Part shown: in pieces, positions 36,586-45,698 of the stretch
Layout: every line of letters begins with the position of its first letter
Position numbering within the stretch: the stretch's first letter is position 1
Assembly (NCBI GenBank): GCA_943788615.1
Contig: CALSQY010000004.1
Location: 682,001 to 746,000, forward strand
DNA length: 64,000 bases
Direction of reading: 5' to 3'
Origin: UBA4465 sp002292365
GTDB lineage: Bacteria > Bacteroidota > Bacteroidia > Cytophagales > Cyclobacteriaceae
Made by a program: the position numbers and the translations under genes
Notes under the pieces: model-generated
Told to the model about the DNA's origin: nothing
Databases searched by the model: none
Seen by the model: the letters and a program-made list of their open reading frames with translations, nothing else

Positions 36586-37811
36586 AAAATTATCTTACTT
36601 TTTTGCTTTTAATTCTGACAGCCCATACGGCCATGAATCAATTCTTGGATGATTACTTGGAGGTGGCCTTACAAAATAATCCTGACCTCAAGGCCGCTTA
36701 TTTTTCCTTTGAAGCCCAATTAGAAAAAGTGGAGCAAGTAAAATTTCTGGCCAACCCAACCCTAGGTTTTGGCTACTTCATATCGCCCATTGAAACCCGA
36801 ATTGGATCACAGCAAACCAAAATATCCTTGAGTCAAATGTTTCCTTGGTTTGGGACCTTAAGCGCAAAACAAGATGCCGCCTCCTTGATGGCAGCGGCGC
36901 AGTTTGAACAATTCAGAAATATCCAAGCCTTACTCGCCTTTGAGGTAAAAACTGCTTATTATAACTATTTAGAAGCCTTGGAGTTATTGGAAATTCATCG
37001 CCAAAACTTGAGTATTATGAAATCTCATAAAAACATGGCCAAAATAGCCTATAGCAACGATAAAAGTAAAAACACAGAGGTCTTGGATGCCAACCTCATA
37101 TTGGCCGAGATCACGAGCAATATCGATATATTAGACCAACGATTGGGTCTCTTAAAACGATCCTTTAACCGACTCTTGAACCGTCCCGACAGCCTTGGCA
37201 TCGTCGGTACTCAATGGGCCACACCCACTGATTTTGAGATCAACAAGGACCCTGACAGCTTGCTGGCCCATCATCCAAAAATGGCCGCCCTGGAGCAGCA
37301 AATGGCCGCGAACATCATCGAAGAAAACGTAGCACGTAAAAATGGACTTCCCCAGATCGGAGTGGGCATTGATTATGTAATTATTCAACCTCTAGAAGGC
37401 TCAACGGTGAAAAATAATGGAAAAGATGCTTTGATGCCTATGGTCTCTCTGAGTCTGCCCATTTTTAGAAAAAAACACCAAAGTCAAACCCGAGAAATTC
37501 AACTGTATCAAAAACAATTGGCCGCTCAAAAAACACAACTTCAAAACACATTGGCTATTGAATGGGCTACGGCTCAAAATCAACTCTTTGAATCACTAGC
37601 GCAATACGATCTTGATGAAAAAAGAATTCAAAATGCCCATCAAGAGATCACCTTCGCCTTCAGTGACTTTACGGTTGCCAATGGGAACTTTAAGAACATC
37701 CTAGAGGCCCAAAAAAACTTATTGAAATTCAAACTGAGTCAAGTGACTTGGAAAAGGAATTATGCTGAAGCATTGGCTAAAATGACTTACCTCATCTCCA
37801 AAGAATTATGA
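36582..37811 (+). CDS. TolC-family outer-membrane efflux channel (CusC-like)
   Basis: Trimeric outer-membrane duct of the tripartite pump. 409 residues with signal peptide, then the repeated TolC pattern: LEVALQNNPDLKAAYFSFEA at the start, ISLSQMFPWFGTLSAKQDAA, long heptad-rich helices (EVKTAYYNYLEALELLEIH) and a second half with LPQIGVGIDYVIIQP and MVSLSLPIFRKK. Overlaps cusA and cusB by 4 bp each, so stoichiometric expression is likely. Confidence 0.92.
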   Translation: MKNYLTFLLLILTAHTAMNQFLDDYLEVALQNNPDLKAAYFSFEAQLEKVEQVKFLANPTLGFGYFISPIETRIGSQQTKISLSQMFPWFGTLSAKQDAASLMAAAQFEQFRNIQALLAFEVKTAYYNYLEALELLEIHRQNLSIMKSHKNMAKIAYSNDKSKNTEVLDANLILAEITSNIDILDQRLGLLKRSFNRLLNRPDSLGIVGTQWATPTDFEINKDPDSLLAHHPKMAALEQQMAANIIEENVARKNGLPQIGVGIDYVIIQPLEGSTVKNNGKDALMPMVSLSLPIFRKKHQSQTREIQLYQKQLAAQKTQLQNTLAIEWATAQNQLFESLAQYDLDEKRIQNAHQEITFAFSDFTVANGNFKNILEAQKNLLKFKLSQVTWKRNYAEALAKMTYLISKEL

Positions 37812-39520
37812 AAATTTTATCAAAAACTATCGTTTTCCCCTTGATATTAGGTTTAGGTATTTTTATAGGTTGGATATCCAACACCAGTACCCCCCCTGTT
37901 TCCTCTGAAATACATGCGCATGGCGCATCCGAGGTTTACAGTTGTTCAATGCATCCACAAATAAGGCAAAACCAACCCGGTACTTGTCCTATATGCGGTA
38001 TGAACCTGGTCCAATCCACAAGTCTCCAGACGACCACCGATCCCAATGCCATACAACTGTCCGAAAATACCCAAAAACTAGCAGATATTCAGACGCTAAA
38101 AGTCACAAAATCATCACCTTCGATCGCCTTACATCTCAACGGTAGGGTATGGCCTGATAAACGAAAAACAGCGGTTCAGACCACGCACATCTCGGGTCAA
38201 ATAGAACAACTATTGATTGGGTCAAAAGGACAATATATAAAAGCCGGTGAAATCATCGCTTATGTCTATTCACCAGATTTAATCGAAGCCCAAAACGAAT
38301 TGTTTGAAGCCTTCGCAATGAAAGAGGCCCAGCCTGAGCTCTTTGAGGCCACAAGAAAAAAATTGGAAAATTGGAAACTAACCTCTGCCCAGATTGATAC
38401 CATTCTGAGACTGGGTGAGCCCATTGAACGCTTCCCTTTGGTCTCTGAATGGACAGGCATGATTCTCGATAAATACGTAAGCAAGGGTTCACACATCGAA
38501 CGTGGTACCCAGCTTTATGAAATCGCCAATCTCAAGAGTGTTTGGGTCACCTTTGATCTTTATGAAACCGATCTAAAAACGGTCCATGTTGGTGATAAAA
38601 TCAATATGGAGTTTTCATCCTATCCTGGAAAAATATTTCTAGGACAAGTAAACTTCATCAATCCCATTGTGGATCCCTCAACACAAGTAGCCCAAATTAG
38701 GGTCATCTATACCAATACTTTCAAACCCGTTTATCCAGGCACGAGTGTCAAAGGGATATTGAATAGCCAACCAAAAGATAATCAGAAAATCATCATTCTA
38801 CCCAAAACCGCGGTATTATGGACGGGGAAAAGATCTATCGTTTATGTCAAAGATCCGACATCAAATAAGCCCACCTTCCATTTGCGTGAGGTGATCTTAG
38901 GCTCTTTAAATACCTCAGGATATGCCATAGAAAAAGGCCTTGAAGTGGGTGAAGAAGTAGTGGTCAACGGAGTCTTTACCATCGATGCGGCCGCACAACT
39001 GGCCGGAAAAAACAGTATGATGAACTTATCCCGCCTCAAGACCTCCAAGGAGTCGTTGGATGAAAAGAAAACTGGGAAAATAAATCCATCCCCATCGGTA
39101 ACGCTCACCCTCAAAAAAATGACCGATACCTATCTGAATATAAAAAATGCATTGGTACTGAAAAATCATAACATCATAACATCAGAAGCTGCATTGATCA
39201 TCAGTCAGCTCAGTGATCAAAAGAATTTTTCAGCTGATATTGATCAACCTACTCTAATTCAGTTAAATAAAGTGATGCAGGAAATAAATGCAACTAAAAA
39301 AATAGATGAAGTCTATGGGCCTTTTGCAGAAATAAGCGATTTGTTTTATGATTTCCTTGACCATTATAAAATCAAAAACATAACACTGTTTCGACAATAT
39401 TGCCCGATGGCATTTGATAATAAAGGAGCCTATTGGCTCAGTAATACCCAAGAAATCTACAATCCTTATTTTGGAGAAGAAATGAGATTTTGTGGAGAAG
39501 TTAAAGAACAATTAAACTAA
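37808..39520 (+). CDS. cusB: CusB-type periplasmic adaptor with heavy-metal-binding and DUF3347 domains
   Basis: Membrane-fusion protein linking CusA and the TolC channel. Residues 1-25 are a membrane anchor. A heavy-metal-binding domain at about 44-67 has YSCSMHP and PGTCPICGMNLV. The adaptor core (lipoyl/barrel) spans about 95-400 (VQTTHISGQIEQLLIGSKGQ, FPLVSEWTGMIL, YPGTSVKGIL). A C-terminal DUF3347 domain at about 430-570 ends FRQYCPMAF, GAYWLS and NPYFGEEMRFCGE. Cys, Met and His residues in both end domains suit metal capture. 570 residues. Confidence 0.92.
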   Translation: MKILSKTIVFPLILGLGIFIGWISNTSTPPVSSEIHAHGASEVYSCSMHPQIRQNQPGTCPICGMNLVQSTSLQTTTDPNAIQLSENTQKLADIQTLKVTKSSPSIALHLNGRVWPDKRKTAVQTTHISGQIEQLLIGSKGQYIKAGEIIAYVYSPDLIEAQNELFEAFAMKEAQPELFEATRKKLENWKLTSAQIDTILRLGEPIERFPLVSEWTGMILDKYVSKGSHIERGTQLYEIANLKSVWVTFDLYETDLKTVHVGDKINMEFSSYPGKIFLGQVNFINPIVDPSTQVAQIRVIYTNTFKPVYPGTSVKGILNSQPKDNQKIIILPKTAVLWTGKRSIVYVKDPTSNKPTFHLREVILGSLNTSGYAIEKGLEVGEEVVVNGVFTIDAAAQLAGKNSMMNLSRLKTSKESLDEKKTGKINPSPSVTLTLKKMTDTYLNIKNALVLKNHNIITSEAALIISQLSDQKNFSADIDQPTLIQLNKVMQEINATKKIDEVYGPFAEISDLFYDFLDHYKIKNITLFRQYCPMAFDNKGAYWLSNTQEIYNPYFGEEMRFCGEVKEQLN

Positions 39521-39529
39521 AACTATTTT

Positions 39530-40063
39530 ATGAACATGAAACCAATGAAACAAGTCCAATGGATGATCCTCGCAGTAGGGCTTAGTTACTGTACGACTCC
39601 TACTACCCCTTCAGATCATTCACAACACCTGGCTAGTGAACAATCAAAATCTTCAGAAAAACGTCAAAACGCCTCAGATCCCCTGATTTTAATGGACTAT
39701 ATAAAGATCAAAGATGCCTTAGTCGCCTCCGATAGCGAAAAGGTCTCCATACTTGCCAAAACCTTTTTAAATAATCTTAAAAATGAAATGAATCCTCCAT
39801 CAGAGGCATTGTCTGAGGCGGCAGACAGCTTATCAAATGCGCTGGACCTAGATACGCAGAGGCAGGCATTTAAATCAGTCACTGAAGTCCTCACCAAATG
39901 GATCAAAGCATCAAATACACAAGAAACCTTATTTGTCCAATTTTGTCCCATGGCCTTCAAGGGTCAAGGAGCTACTTGGCTGAGTAGGTCAAAGGAAATT
40001 AAAAATCCTTATTTTGGTGCCATGATGCTAAATTGTGGACGTATTGACGAAAAAATCAACTAG
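39530..40063 (+). CDS. DUF3347 lipoprotein, duplicate of the CusB C-terminal domain
   Basis: 177 residues. An N-terminal lipoprotein signal ends LAVGLSYCTT, followed by a low-complexity linker and one DUF3347 domain with FVQFCPMAFKGQGATWLS and IKNPYFGAMMLNCG, closely matching the domain fused to CusB just upstream. The conserved Cys, Met and second Cys suggest metal binding in the periplasm, perhaps delivering copper to the pump; this is inference. Ends exactly one base before the ATG of the thioredoxin-like gene. Confidence 0.83.
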   Translation: MNMKPMKQVQWMILAVGLSYCTTPTTPSDHSQHLASEQSKSSEKRQNASDPLILMDYIKIKDALVASDSEKVSILAKTFLNNLKNEMNPPSEALSEAADSLSNALDLDTQRQAFKSVTEVLTKWIKASNTQETLFVQFCPMAFKGQGATWLSRSKEIKNPYFGAMMLNCGRIDEKIN

Positions 40064-40558
40064 ATGAGAATCATCCCTTTAGTTTTTTTATGTTTCACTC
40101 TTATCCGCTGCTCAGGAAGTAAGGAAAAACCGGTTGAGACGACTGATTCGACAAAACCAATGGGTATCCCAAAAATGCTCGAAAGGAATGGAGCACCCGT
40201 TGATTTTGAAAAATTGAAGGGTAAAATATTGATCGTCAATCTCTGGGCTACTTGGTGCATGCCTTGTATCAAAGAGATGCCAGACTTGTTGGCATTAACC
40301 AAAATATTGCCTCCTGATCAGTTTGAATTACTGTTGGCTACAGATCAGAGTATGAAAACGATGGATAAATTTGTTTCCAAACGAGGACTTGATCTCCATT
40401 ATGTGCAACTGCAAAATAGCATCGAATCTTTGGGGGTTTATGCCCTGCCCACTACCTTGATCTATGATCGATCAGGGAAGGAAATTCACAGATTATTGGG
40501 TGACAGAGGTTGGACCAGTGAAGAAACCCTATTATTATTCAATAATATGTTGCCTTGA
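40064..40558 (+). CDS. TlpA/ResA-like thioredoxin-fold lipoprotein
   Basis: 164 residues with a lipobox (C16, FTLIRCSGS) and the redox motif WATWCMPCIKEMPDL (C65, C68), with the cis-Pro region ALPTTLIYD. Members reduce or shuttle disulfides in the periplasm and can reduce Cu-binding thiols or support cytochrome maturation. Directly abutting the DUF3347 gene, so probably part of the copper unit, where it may keep the Cys residues reduced. Confidence 0.88.
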   Translation: MRIIPLVFLCFTLIRCSGSKEKPVETTDSTKPMGIPKMLERNGAPVDFEKLKGKILIVNLWATWCMPCIKEMPDLLALTKILPPDQFELLLATDQSMKTMDKFVSKRGLDLHYVQLQNSIESLGVYALPTTLIYDRSGKEIHRLLGDRGWTSEETLLLFNNMLP

Positions 40559-40799
40559 AGTCGACGCATCCTGGTGAGACTACTGCAGTATGAGCGGTTA
40601 GATCAGTTACTCAGGTCGTCCATAAACACAACCCCAATTTTTTGACTGATTGTCCCAATTTCCGATTGATCCATGATGGTGTCCTGATCATGATTTCATT
40701 TTTAACATCAAGTTCTTACTTTGAGATGAATGGGACCATGGCTATATTGCATATAAAGAGAGGTTATTTTCTCAGCATACCCTCATTAACGAACATTCC
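40559..40799. other. 240-bp gap within the copper gene set
   Basis: No ORF supported. No perfect -7 element seen, so the following gene may depend on upstream transcription or an unrecognised promoter. Confidence 0.3.
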
Positions 40800-42008
40800 A
40801 TGAAATATATTTCGCTCATAGGCTTTATGATCTTCTTCAGTGCATGCAGTGAAGAAGCCGGGTTACATCAAACAAGTGTTGAACTATTCAAGGGTCCCGC
40901 GGATGAAGGTACCTCTTTACCTTTTCTTAAAGTGGGAGAAGACCATCAGCTTTATCTCAGTTGGGTCGGGGAAACCGAAGACCGATCGACCCTTTATTTT
41001 GCTTCTTTGGAAAAAGAAAATAAATGGAGTGACACGGAAATCATTGCATCAGGTACCGATTGGTTTGTGAATTGGGCGGATTATCCATCTGTTAACATAG
41101 ATAGCCAAGGAAATAAAATCAGCCATTTTTTAGCTAAAAGCTCATCAGGCACCTACTCATACGACGTAAATCTGACCATGAGTATGGATTCACAACCTTG
41201 GAGTTCAAGCATCATCCCTCATGATGATCAAACACCCACCGAACATGGCTTTGCCTCTATTCTCCCCATGCCCAACCAAACCTTCACCGCGGTTTGGCTC
41301 GATGGCAGAAATACGGTCACAAAATCCGATGATGGGCATGGTCGAGGAGCGATGACTCTCAGAACAGCCAATATCAATTTACAAGGAGTTCTCACCGAAC
41401 CAGCGGAGCTAGACGCGCGCGTATGTGACTGCTGTCAAACAAGTGGCGCGCTGACCTCTGCGGGTCCTGTCTTTGTTTATAGAGATCGGACAGAGGAGGA
41501 ATACCGAAATATATCCATCGTAAGAAAGGTAAAGGGGAGATGGACGGCACCTAAGACCGTATTCAATGACCAATGGAAAATTGCGGGCTGTCCAGTGAAT
41601 GGGCCGCGCATCGTGGCACAAGGAGACCAAGTAGCCGTAGCCTGGTTTTCAGCACCCAATGATGTCCCTCAAGTAAAAATAATCTTCTCAAAAGATGCCG
41701 GTGCTACCTTTGAAGCCCCGATCGTCATAGATGACCTCAATCCACTGGGAAGAGTAGATGTAGCCATGGATGAAAAAGGGACGGCCTTTGTGAGTTGGTT
41801 GAGTTTTCAAGATGAGAAATCCCAAATTAAAGCAATCGCAGTCAATAGCAATGGAATCATAGGAAATCCTATCGTCATCTCCGAAACCAATAGTTCAAGA
41901 TCCAGTGGTTTTCCTCAAATGGAATTATTTGAAAATCAATTGCATTTCGCCTGGACAGCATCGGAAGATGAGCGTCATCACATCAAACATGCAAAAGTGA
42001 GTTTATAA
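40800..42008 (+). CDS. Beta-propeller (sialidase-like) lipoprotein with a CDCC motif
   Basis: 402 residues, lipobox C16 (IFFSACSEEA). The remainder is repeats of W-containing beta blades with Asp-box-like turns (FSKDAGATFEAPIVI, DEKGTAFVSWLSF), the fold annotated as exo-alpha-sialidase. The FRIP and catalytic Tyr/Glu arrangement of true sialidases is not evident. It carries an unusual ARVCDCCQT near residue 210 and a second Cys in IAGCPVNGPR near 262. These thiols and the location after a copper efflux set suggest metal or redox function rather than glycan cleavage. Confidence 0.68.
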   Translation: MKYISLIGFMIFFSACSEEAGLHQTSVELFKGPADEGTSLPFLKVGEDHQLYLSWVGETEDRSTLYFASLEKENKWSDTEIIASGTDWFVNWADYPSVNIDSQGNKISHFLAKSSSGTYSYDVNLTMSMDSQPWSSSIIPHDDQTPTEHGFASILPMPNQTFTAVWLDGRNTVTKSDDGHGRGAMTLRTANINLQGVLTEPAELDARVCDCCQTSGALTSAGPVFVYRDRTEEEYRNISIVRKVKGRWTAPKTVFNDQWKIAGCPVNGPRIVAQGDQVAVAWFSAPNDVPQVKIIFSKDAGATFEAPIVIDDLNPLGRVDVAMDEKGTAFVSWLSFQDEKSQIKAIAVNSNGIIGNPIVISETNSSRSSGFPQMELFENQLHFAWTASEDERHHIKHAKVSL

Positions 42009-42443
42009 CTAAAGATGAATGGGCGCAACGCAGGCCTTGCCCTCCTTGTTTTTATGAGTCTTTATTGAAATTCAGCCTCAATTTACTCCCAAAAACATAG
42101 TTATTTTTAGGAACCAAGAACTTTGACTTACCCTGTCTACTTCTTCTGGTTGGGTTAAAATATAGGCATATTGATATAGCCTAATTTTAATGCGGTTTGT
42201 AAAAAGAAAAGCTTTTAAAATTTTGTTTTTAGACATTTTTCATTGTTTAAGTTTAAATTCTACTATCCCTAAAAAAACCGCTGCTGACCTTACCTTTTTT
42301 ATGGTCTCATCTATAGTTCACAGCTGTAATAATGGATAAATTAATTAAGTTTTCAGAAAAGCAGACCGATTGAGCTATTGATTGGCTAAGTTTGCGTTTT
42401 ATTTAGGAGCTGCCATTTTGCAGCCAAAACCTAACCCTTTTAC
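42009..42443 (+). promoter_or_regulatory. Gene-free region with rhlE promoter element and 5' UTR hairpin
   Basis: 435 bp without a supportable gene. TAAGTTTG at 42387-42394 is a perfect -7 element without a clear -33. Downstream in the predicted leader, GCTGC (42409-42413) and GCAGC (42420-42424) can form a small hairpin 20 nt before the rhlE ATG. The upstream part is AT-rich. Confidence 0.4.
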
Positions 42444-43670
42444 ATGTCGTTCAATCAATTAGGCCTTTCCGAAGCTTTACTTAAAGCAATAACTAAAAAA
42501 GGATATTCAGATCCTTCCCCAATTCAAGAAAAAGCCATTCCAGTAATTCTAGACCGAAAAGATATTCTTGCCTCCGCCCAAACGGGTACAGGAAAAACAG
42601 CAGGATTTACCCTTCCTATCCTTGAGCTGCTATCTGAAAAGCCCTCAAAAAAAAGAAAGGTGATCAGATCCTTGATTCTCACACCAACCCGAGAACTGGC
42701 CGCGCAAATCAAGCAAAATATTGATGAATACGGCCATTTTGTAGACATCATATCTACAGTCATCTTCGGTGGCGTCAATGCCAATCCTCAAATTAAAACT
42801 CTTCGAAGTGGCGTCGACATATTGATAGCCACCCCAGGAAGGCTATTGGACTTGCATGGACAAAGAGTCTTGAGCTTATCCGAAGTAGAAATTTTAGTTC
42901 TCGACGAAGCCGATAGAATGCTTGACATGGGCTTTCTTCGTGACATTCGAAGAATCTTAGATTTGCTTCCTACCAAAAGACAAAATTTATTATTTTCAGC
43001 GACTTTCTCAAAAGAGATCAAACATCTGGCCAATAGTTTTCTGGACCGTCCCGTGCTTGTAGAAGCTACACCCGAAAATACAACCGTAGAAAAAATTGAT
43101 CAACGCGTCTACCACGTAGATCAATCCAAGAAAACAAGTTTAATTACTAAGCTTATATTAGAGGGTGAATGGAACCAAGTGTTGATTTTCACCCGTACCA
43201 AACACGGAGCCAATCGACTTTGTAATAAATTAGAAAAAGCAGGTATCGACTCAGCAGCCATACATGGTAATAAGACGCAAGGGGCTCGAACCAAAGCCCT
43301 TTCAGGTTTTAAAACTGGTAATGTCCGTGTCTTAGTAGCCACCGATATCGCGGCCAGAGGATTGGATATTCCATTGCTCCCACACGTAGTCAATTTTGAA
43401 CTCCCTAATATTCCTGAAGATTATGTGCATCGAATTGGCCGTACCGGACGTGCCGGAGCAAGTGGAGAAGCCATTTCATTGGTGAGCTTTGACGAGATGA
43501 CTTACCTCAAGGATATTGAGAAATTGACCAAACAGAATATTCCAAGCAGCACGATTGAAGGTTATGCTCCTGATCCTGCCAATGAAGTCGCCGCAGCGCT
43601 CGCCAAGAAAAAGACGGGCAAAAAACCACCTAATGGTAGACGGAATTTTTCATCTAAGAGGCGCTACTAA
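42444..43670 (+). CDS. rhlE: DEAD-box RNA helicase, RhlE-like
   Basis: ATP-dependent RNA helicase for RNA decay or ribosome assembly. 408 residues with Q-motif GYSDPSPIQEKAI, motif I AQTGTGKTAG, Ia PTRELAAQI, motif II LVLDEADRMLDMGF, motif III FSATF, and C-terminal motifs VLVATDIAARGLDIP and HRIGRTGRAG. A short basic tail (KKTGKKPPNGRRNF) is typical of RhlE. Ends 3 bp from a second DEAD-box helicase gene on the other strand. Confidence 0.93.
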   Translation: MSFNQLGLSEALLKAITKKGYSDPSPIQEKAIPVILDRKDILASAQTGTGKTAGFTLPILELLSEKPSKKRKVIRSLILTPTRELAAQIKQNIDEYGHFVDIISTVIFGGVNANPQIKTLRSGVDILIATPGRLLDLHGQRVLSLSEVEILVLDEADRMLDMGFLRDIRRILDLLPTKRQNLLFSATFSKEIKHLANSFLDRPVLVEATPENTTVEKIDQRVYHVDQSKKTSLITKLILEGEWNQVLIFTRTKHGANRLCNKLEKAGIDSAAIHGNKTQGARTKALSGFKTGNVRVLVATDIAARGLDIPLLPHVVNFELPNIPEDYVHRIGRTGRAGASGEAISLVSFDEMTYLKDIEKLTKQNIPSSTIEGYAPDPANEVAAALAKKKTGKKPPNGRRNFSSKRRY

Positions 43671-43673
43671 AAG

Positions 43674-44984
43674 TTAAGCTAAACTTATTCGAACCTTTCT
43701 CTTTTTTAAATATTGATTCGTAGTCCTTTGGATCAGAGCTTCCGTATTTGAGACTTGTATCCCTATAAACGCACAATCGTGCTTGATTTCTATAACCCCC
43801 AATTGATCGGCACCTAACAATCCTTTTTTAATAAAAAATCCTACTAAATCTACCTTAGAGATTTTATCCTTGCGTCCCCCAGAAACAAATAATGTCTGCC
43901 ATAAGGAGGCACTTGGTGGTTTTTTCTCCTCCCAGTTCACTACAGGTAGATCCGCTATGAATGTGGGCAAGCGCTCATCTTTTGACTGCATCACATAAGC
44001 GATGCCTTCTTTATTCATCCGCGCTGTGCGACCATTTCTATGGGTGAACTCATCCTGATTGTAAGGAAGTTCAAAATGAATGATGACCTTAATTTGAGGG
44101 ATATCTAAACCGCGGGCAGCCAAGTCTGTGGCTATAATTAGGCGCAGGCTGCCATTTCTAAACTTGATAAGGGTTCTTTCACGGTCCATCTGATCCATAT
44201 TACCAGAAAAACAGCCATGACTTATTTTATGTGCGTTCAAAAAATCACTTACCTGACCAACGGTATCTTTAAAATTACAAAATACAATCCCAGGCTGATC
44301 CCCCAAATAGCCTAACGCTTCTTGTAAGGCCTCTAACTTCTTTTTGTCTTTAGCGATAATGGCCTTCAACTCCAGCTTAGATTCACTTTTCTCAAGGTAA
44401 TTCAAGATTTTTGGCTCCTTACATCGAAGGTATTCAGGAATTTCTACTTGCTGCGTCGCCGAAGTGAGCGTTTTTTTCCTAAGCATGGGCAAGGCTCCCA
44501 TGATTTCCTTCATCTCGGAAGTAAAACCAAACGCTAAAGATTTGTCAAATTCATCAAGAATCAAATGGGTAATAAAATTAGTCTCGACATCTCCCCTACG
44601 AATCCGGTCGGCAATACGACCTGGAGTCCCTATGAGTATGGCCGGTGGTTGACGAAGCTCTATCTTGTCCTTTTGGCCGGTCCGACCTCCATAGATGGCA
44701 TTGACTTTGAATCCTGTACCCATAACCCTGAGTACTTGTTCAATTTGCAAAGCCAGTTCTCGGGTCGGCACAACGATTAGGGTTTGGATTTCACTCAATT
44801 CGAATTCCATCAATGTCAATATGGACAATAAAAAAGCCAATGTTTTACCCGAACCTGTGGGTGCCAACAACATGTTATTTGCATGATCATTGATGCTTTT
44901 GATCGCATCTAATTGCATGGGATTGAGTTGCTCAATACCTAACTTGACTAATATTTCCTGATTGCTTTTTACCTGATTTTCCAC
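43674..44984 (-). CDS. DEAD-box-type helicase with DbpA-like C-terminal RNA-binding domain, DEFD variant
   Basis: 436 residues: motif I APTGSGKTLA (41-50), Ia VVPTRELALQ, motif II LILDEFDKSLAFGF (DEFD at 144-147 instead of DEAD), motif III TSATQ, and IIATDLAARGLDIP and HRNGRTARM in the second core domain. The last about 75 residues (KVDLVGFFIKKGLLGADQLG ... KKRKVRI) follow the DbpA RNA-binding domain, which in E. coli DbpA recognises 23S rRNA helix 92. A ribosome-assembly role is inferred. Confidence 0.85.
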   Translation of the reverse strand: MENQVKSNQEILVKLGIEQLNPMQLDAIKSINDHANNMLLAPTGSGKTLAFLLSILTLMEFELSEIQTLIVVPTRELALQIEQVLRVMGTGFKVNAIYGGRTGQKDKIELRQPPAILIGTPGRIADRIRRGDVETNFITHLILDEFDKSLAFGFTSEMKEIMGALPMLRKKTLTSATQQVEIPEYLRCKEPKILNYLEKSESKLELKAIIAKDKKKLEALQEALGYLGDQPGIVFCNFKDTVGQVSDFLNAHKISHGCFSGNMDQMDRERTLIKFRNGSLRLIIATDLAARGLDIPQIKVIIHFELPYNQDEFTHRNGRTARMNKEGIAYVMQSKDERLPTFIADLPVVNWEEKKPPSASLWQTLFVSGGRKDKISKVDLVGFFIKKGLLGADQLGVIEIKHDCAFIGIQVSNTEALIQRTTNQYLKKRKVRISLA

Positions 44985-45065
44985 ATGGACAAAGGTACGT
45001 TAAGACAATCAGTTCTATAGATTTATATTGAGGGCGTATTGCACATACCCTCATACACTGAATCA

Positions 45066-45584
45066 CTAAATAATCCGTCCCAACAGATGATCCTGTTGGG
45101 GGTCCTCTCCCATCAAAAAAGTATGGGATCCTATGTGCTCAAAGTTGAATTTCTCATAAAATCGAAGGGCTTTTTCATTGTGCTCCCAAACCCCTAACCA
45201 CATGAATGCAAATCCCTTATCTCGAGCTATTTTTATCGCTTCTTCCATTAAAAAATGACCCATTCCCAAGTTCTGCGCATCCGACTGCACGTACAAACGC
45301 TGAATTTCAATAGAAGGTCCTTGATGACCTTCTGAAGGGATGTCATATTCGTTTAATTTCAGATAACCTACCCGTTGATTTTGATGAATTCCAAAATAAA
45401 ATGAGGCCTGCTGATCTCTCATCTCAGCCAATAATTGTTCTTTAGAGAACGCTTTCATCACATAATGATTCATGTCCTCTCGGGTATTAAAAGCTTTAAA
45501 TGCCTGATAATAGGTTTCTTTTGATAAGGTTATCAAATGATCTATTTCCTCTAACTGGCAAGACTTTATGGCGAACAACGACAT
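45066..45584 (-). CDS. GNAT-family N-acetyltransferase
   Basis: 172 residues. The acetyl-CoA site is in IQRLYVQSDAQNLGMGHFLM (R/Q-x-x-G-x-G/A version), followed by FMWLGVWEHNEKALRFYEKF and FNFEHIGSHTFLMGEDPQ, the typical end of GNAT enzymes. No membrane segments. The acceptor amine is unknown. It stands alone between the helicase and the peptide transporter. Confidence 0.85.
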   Translation of the reverse strand: MSLFAIKSCQLEEIDHLITLSKETYYQAFKAFNTREDMNHYVMKAFSKEQLLAEMRDQQASFYFGIHQNQRVGYLKLNEYDIPSEGHQGPSIEIQRLYVQSDAQNLGMGHFLMEEAIKIARDKGFAFMWLGVWEHNEKALRFYEKFNFEHIGSHTFLMGEDPQQDHLLGRII

Positions 45585-45698
45585 ACGATACTCAATGATT
45601 TATAAAAAAAGTGAGGTCCCCTTCAAATAGGCATCCTCACACCCAGTGATTCTTATAAATAAACCACCCCCCTTTAGTCATCTTTATTGATAGGGCTC

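Noticed and set aside
42040..42200. Reverse-strand stretch NNYVFGSKLRLNFNKDS resembling the end of an outer-membrane barrel
   Set aside because: Only about 40 codons without upstream continuity; too short to claim a relic.
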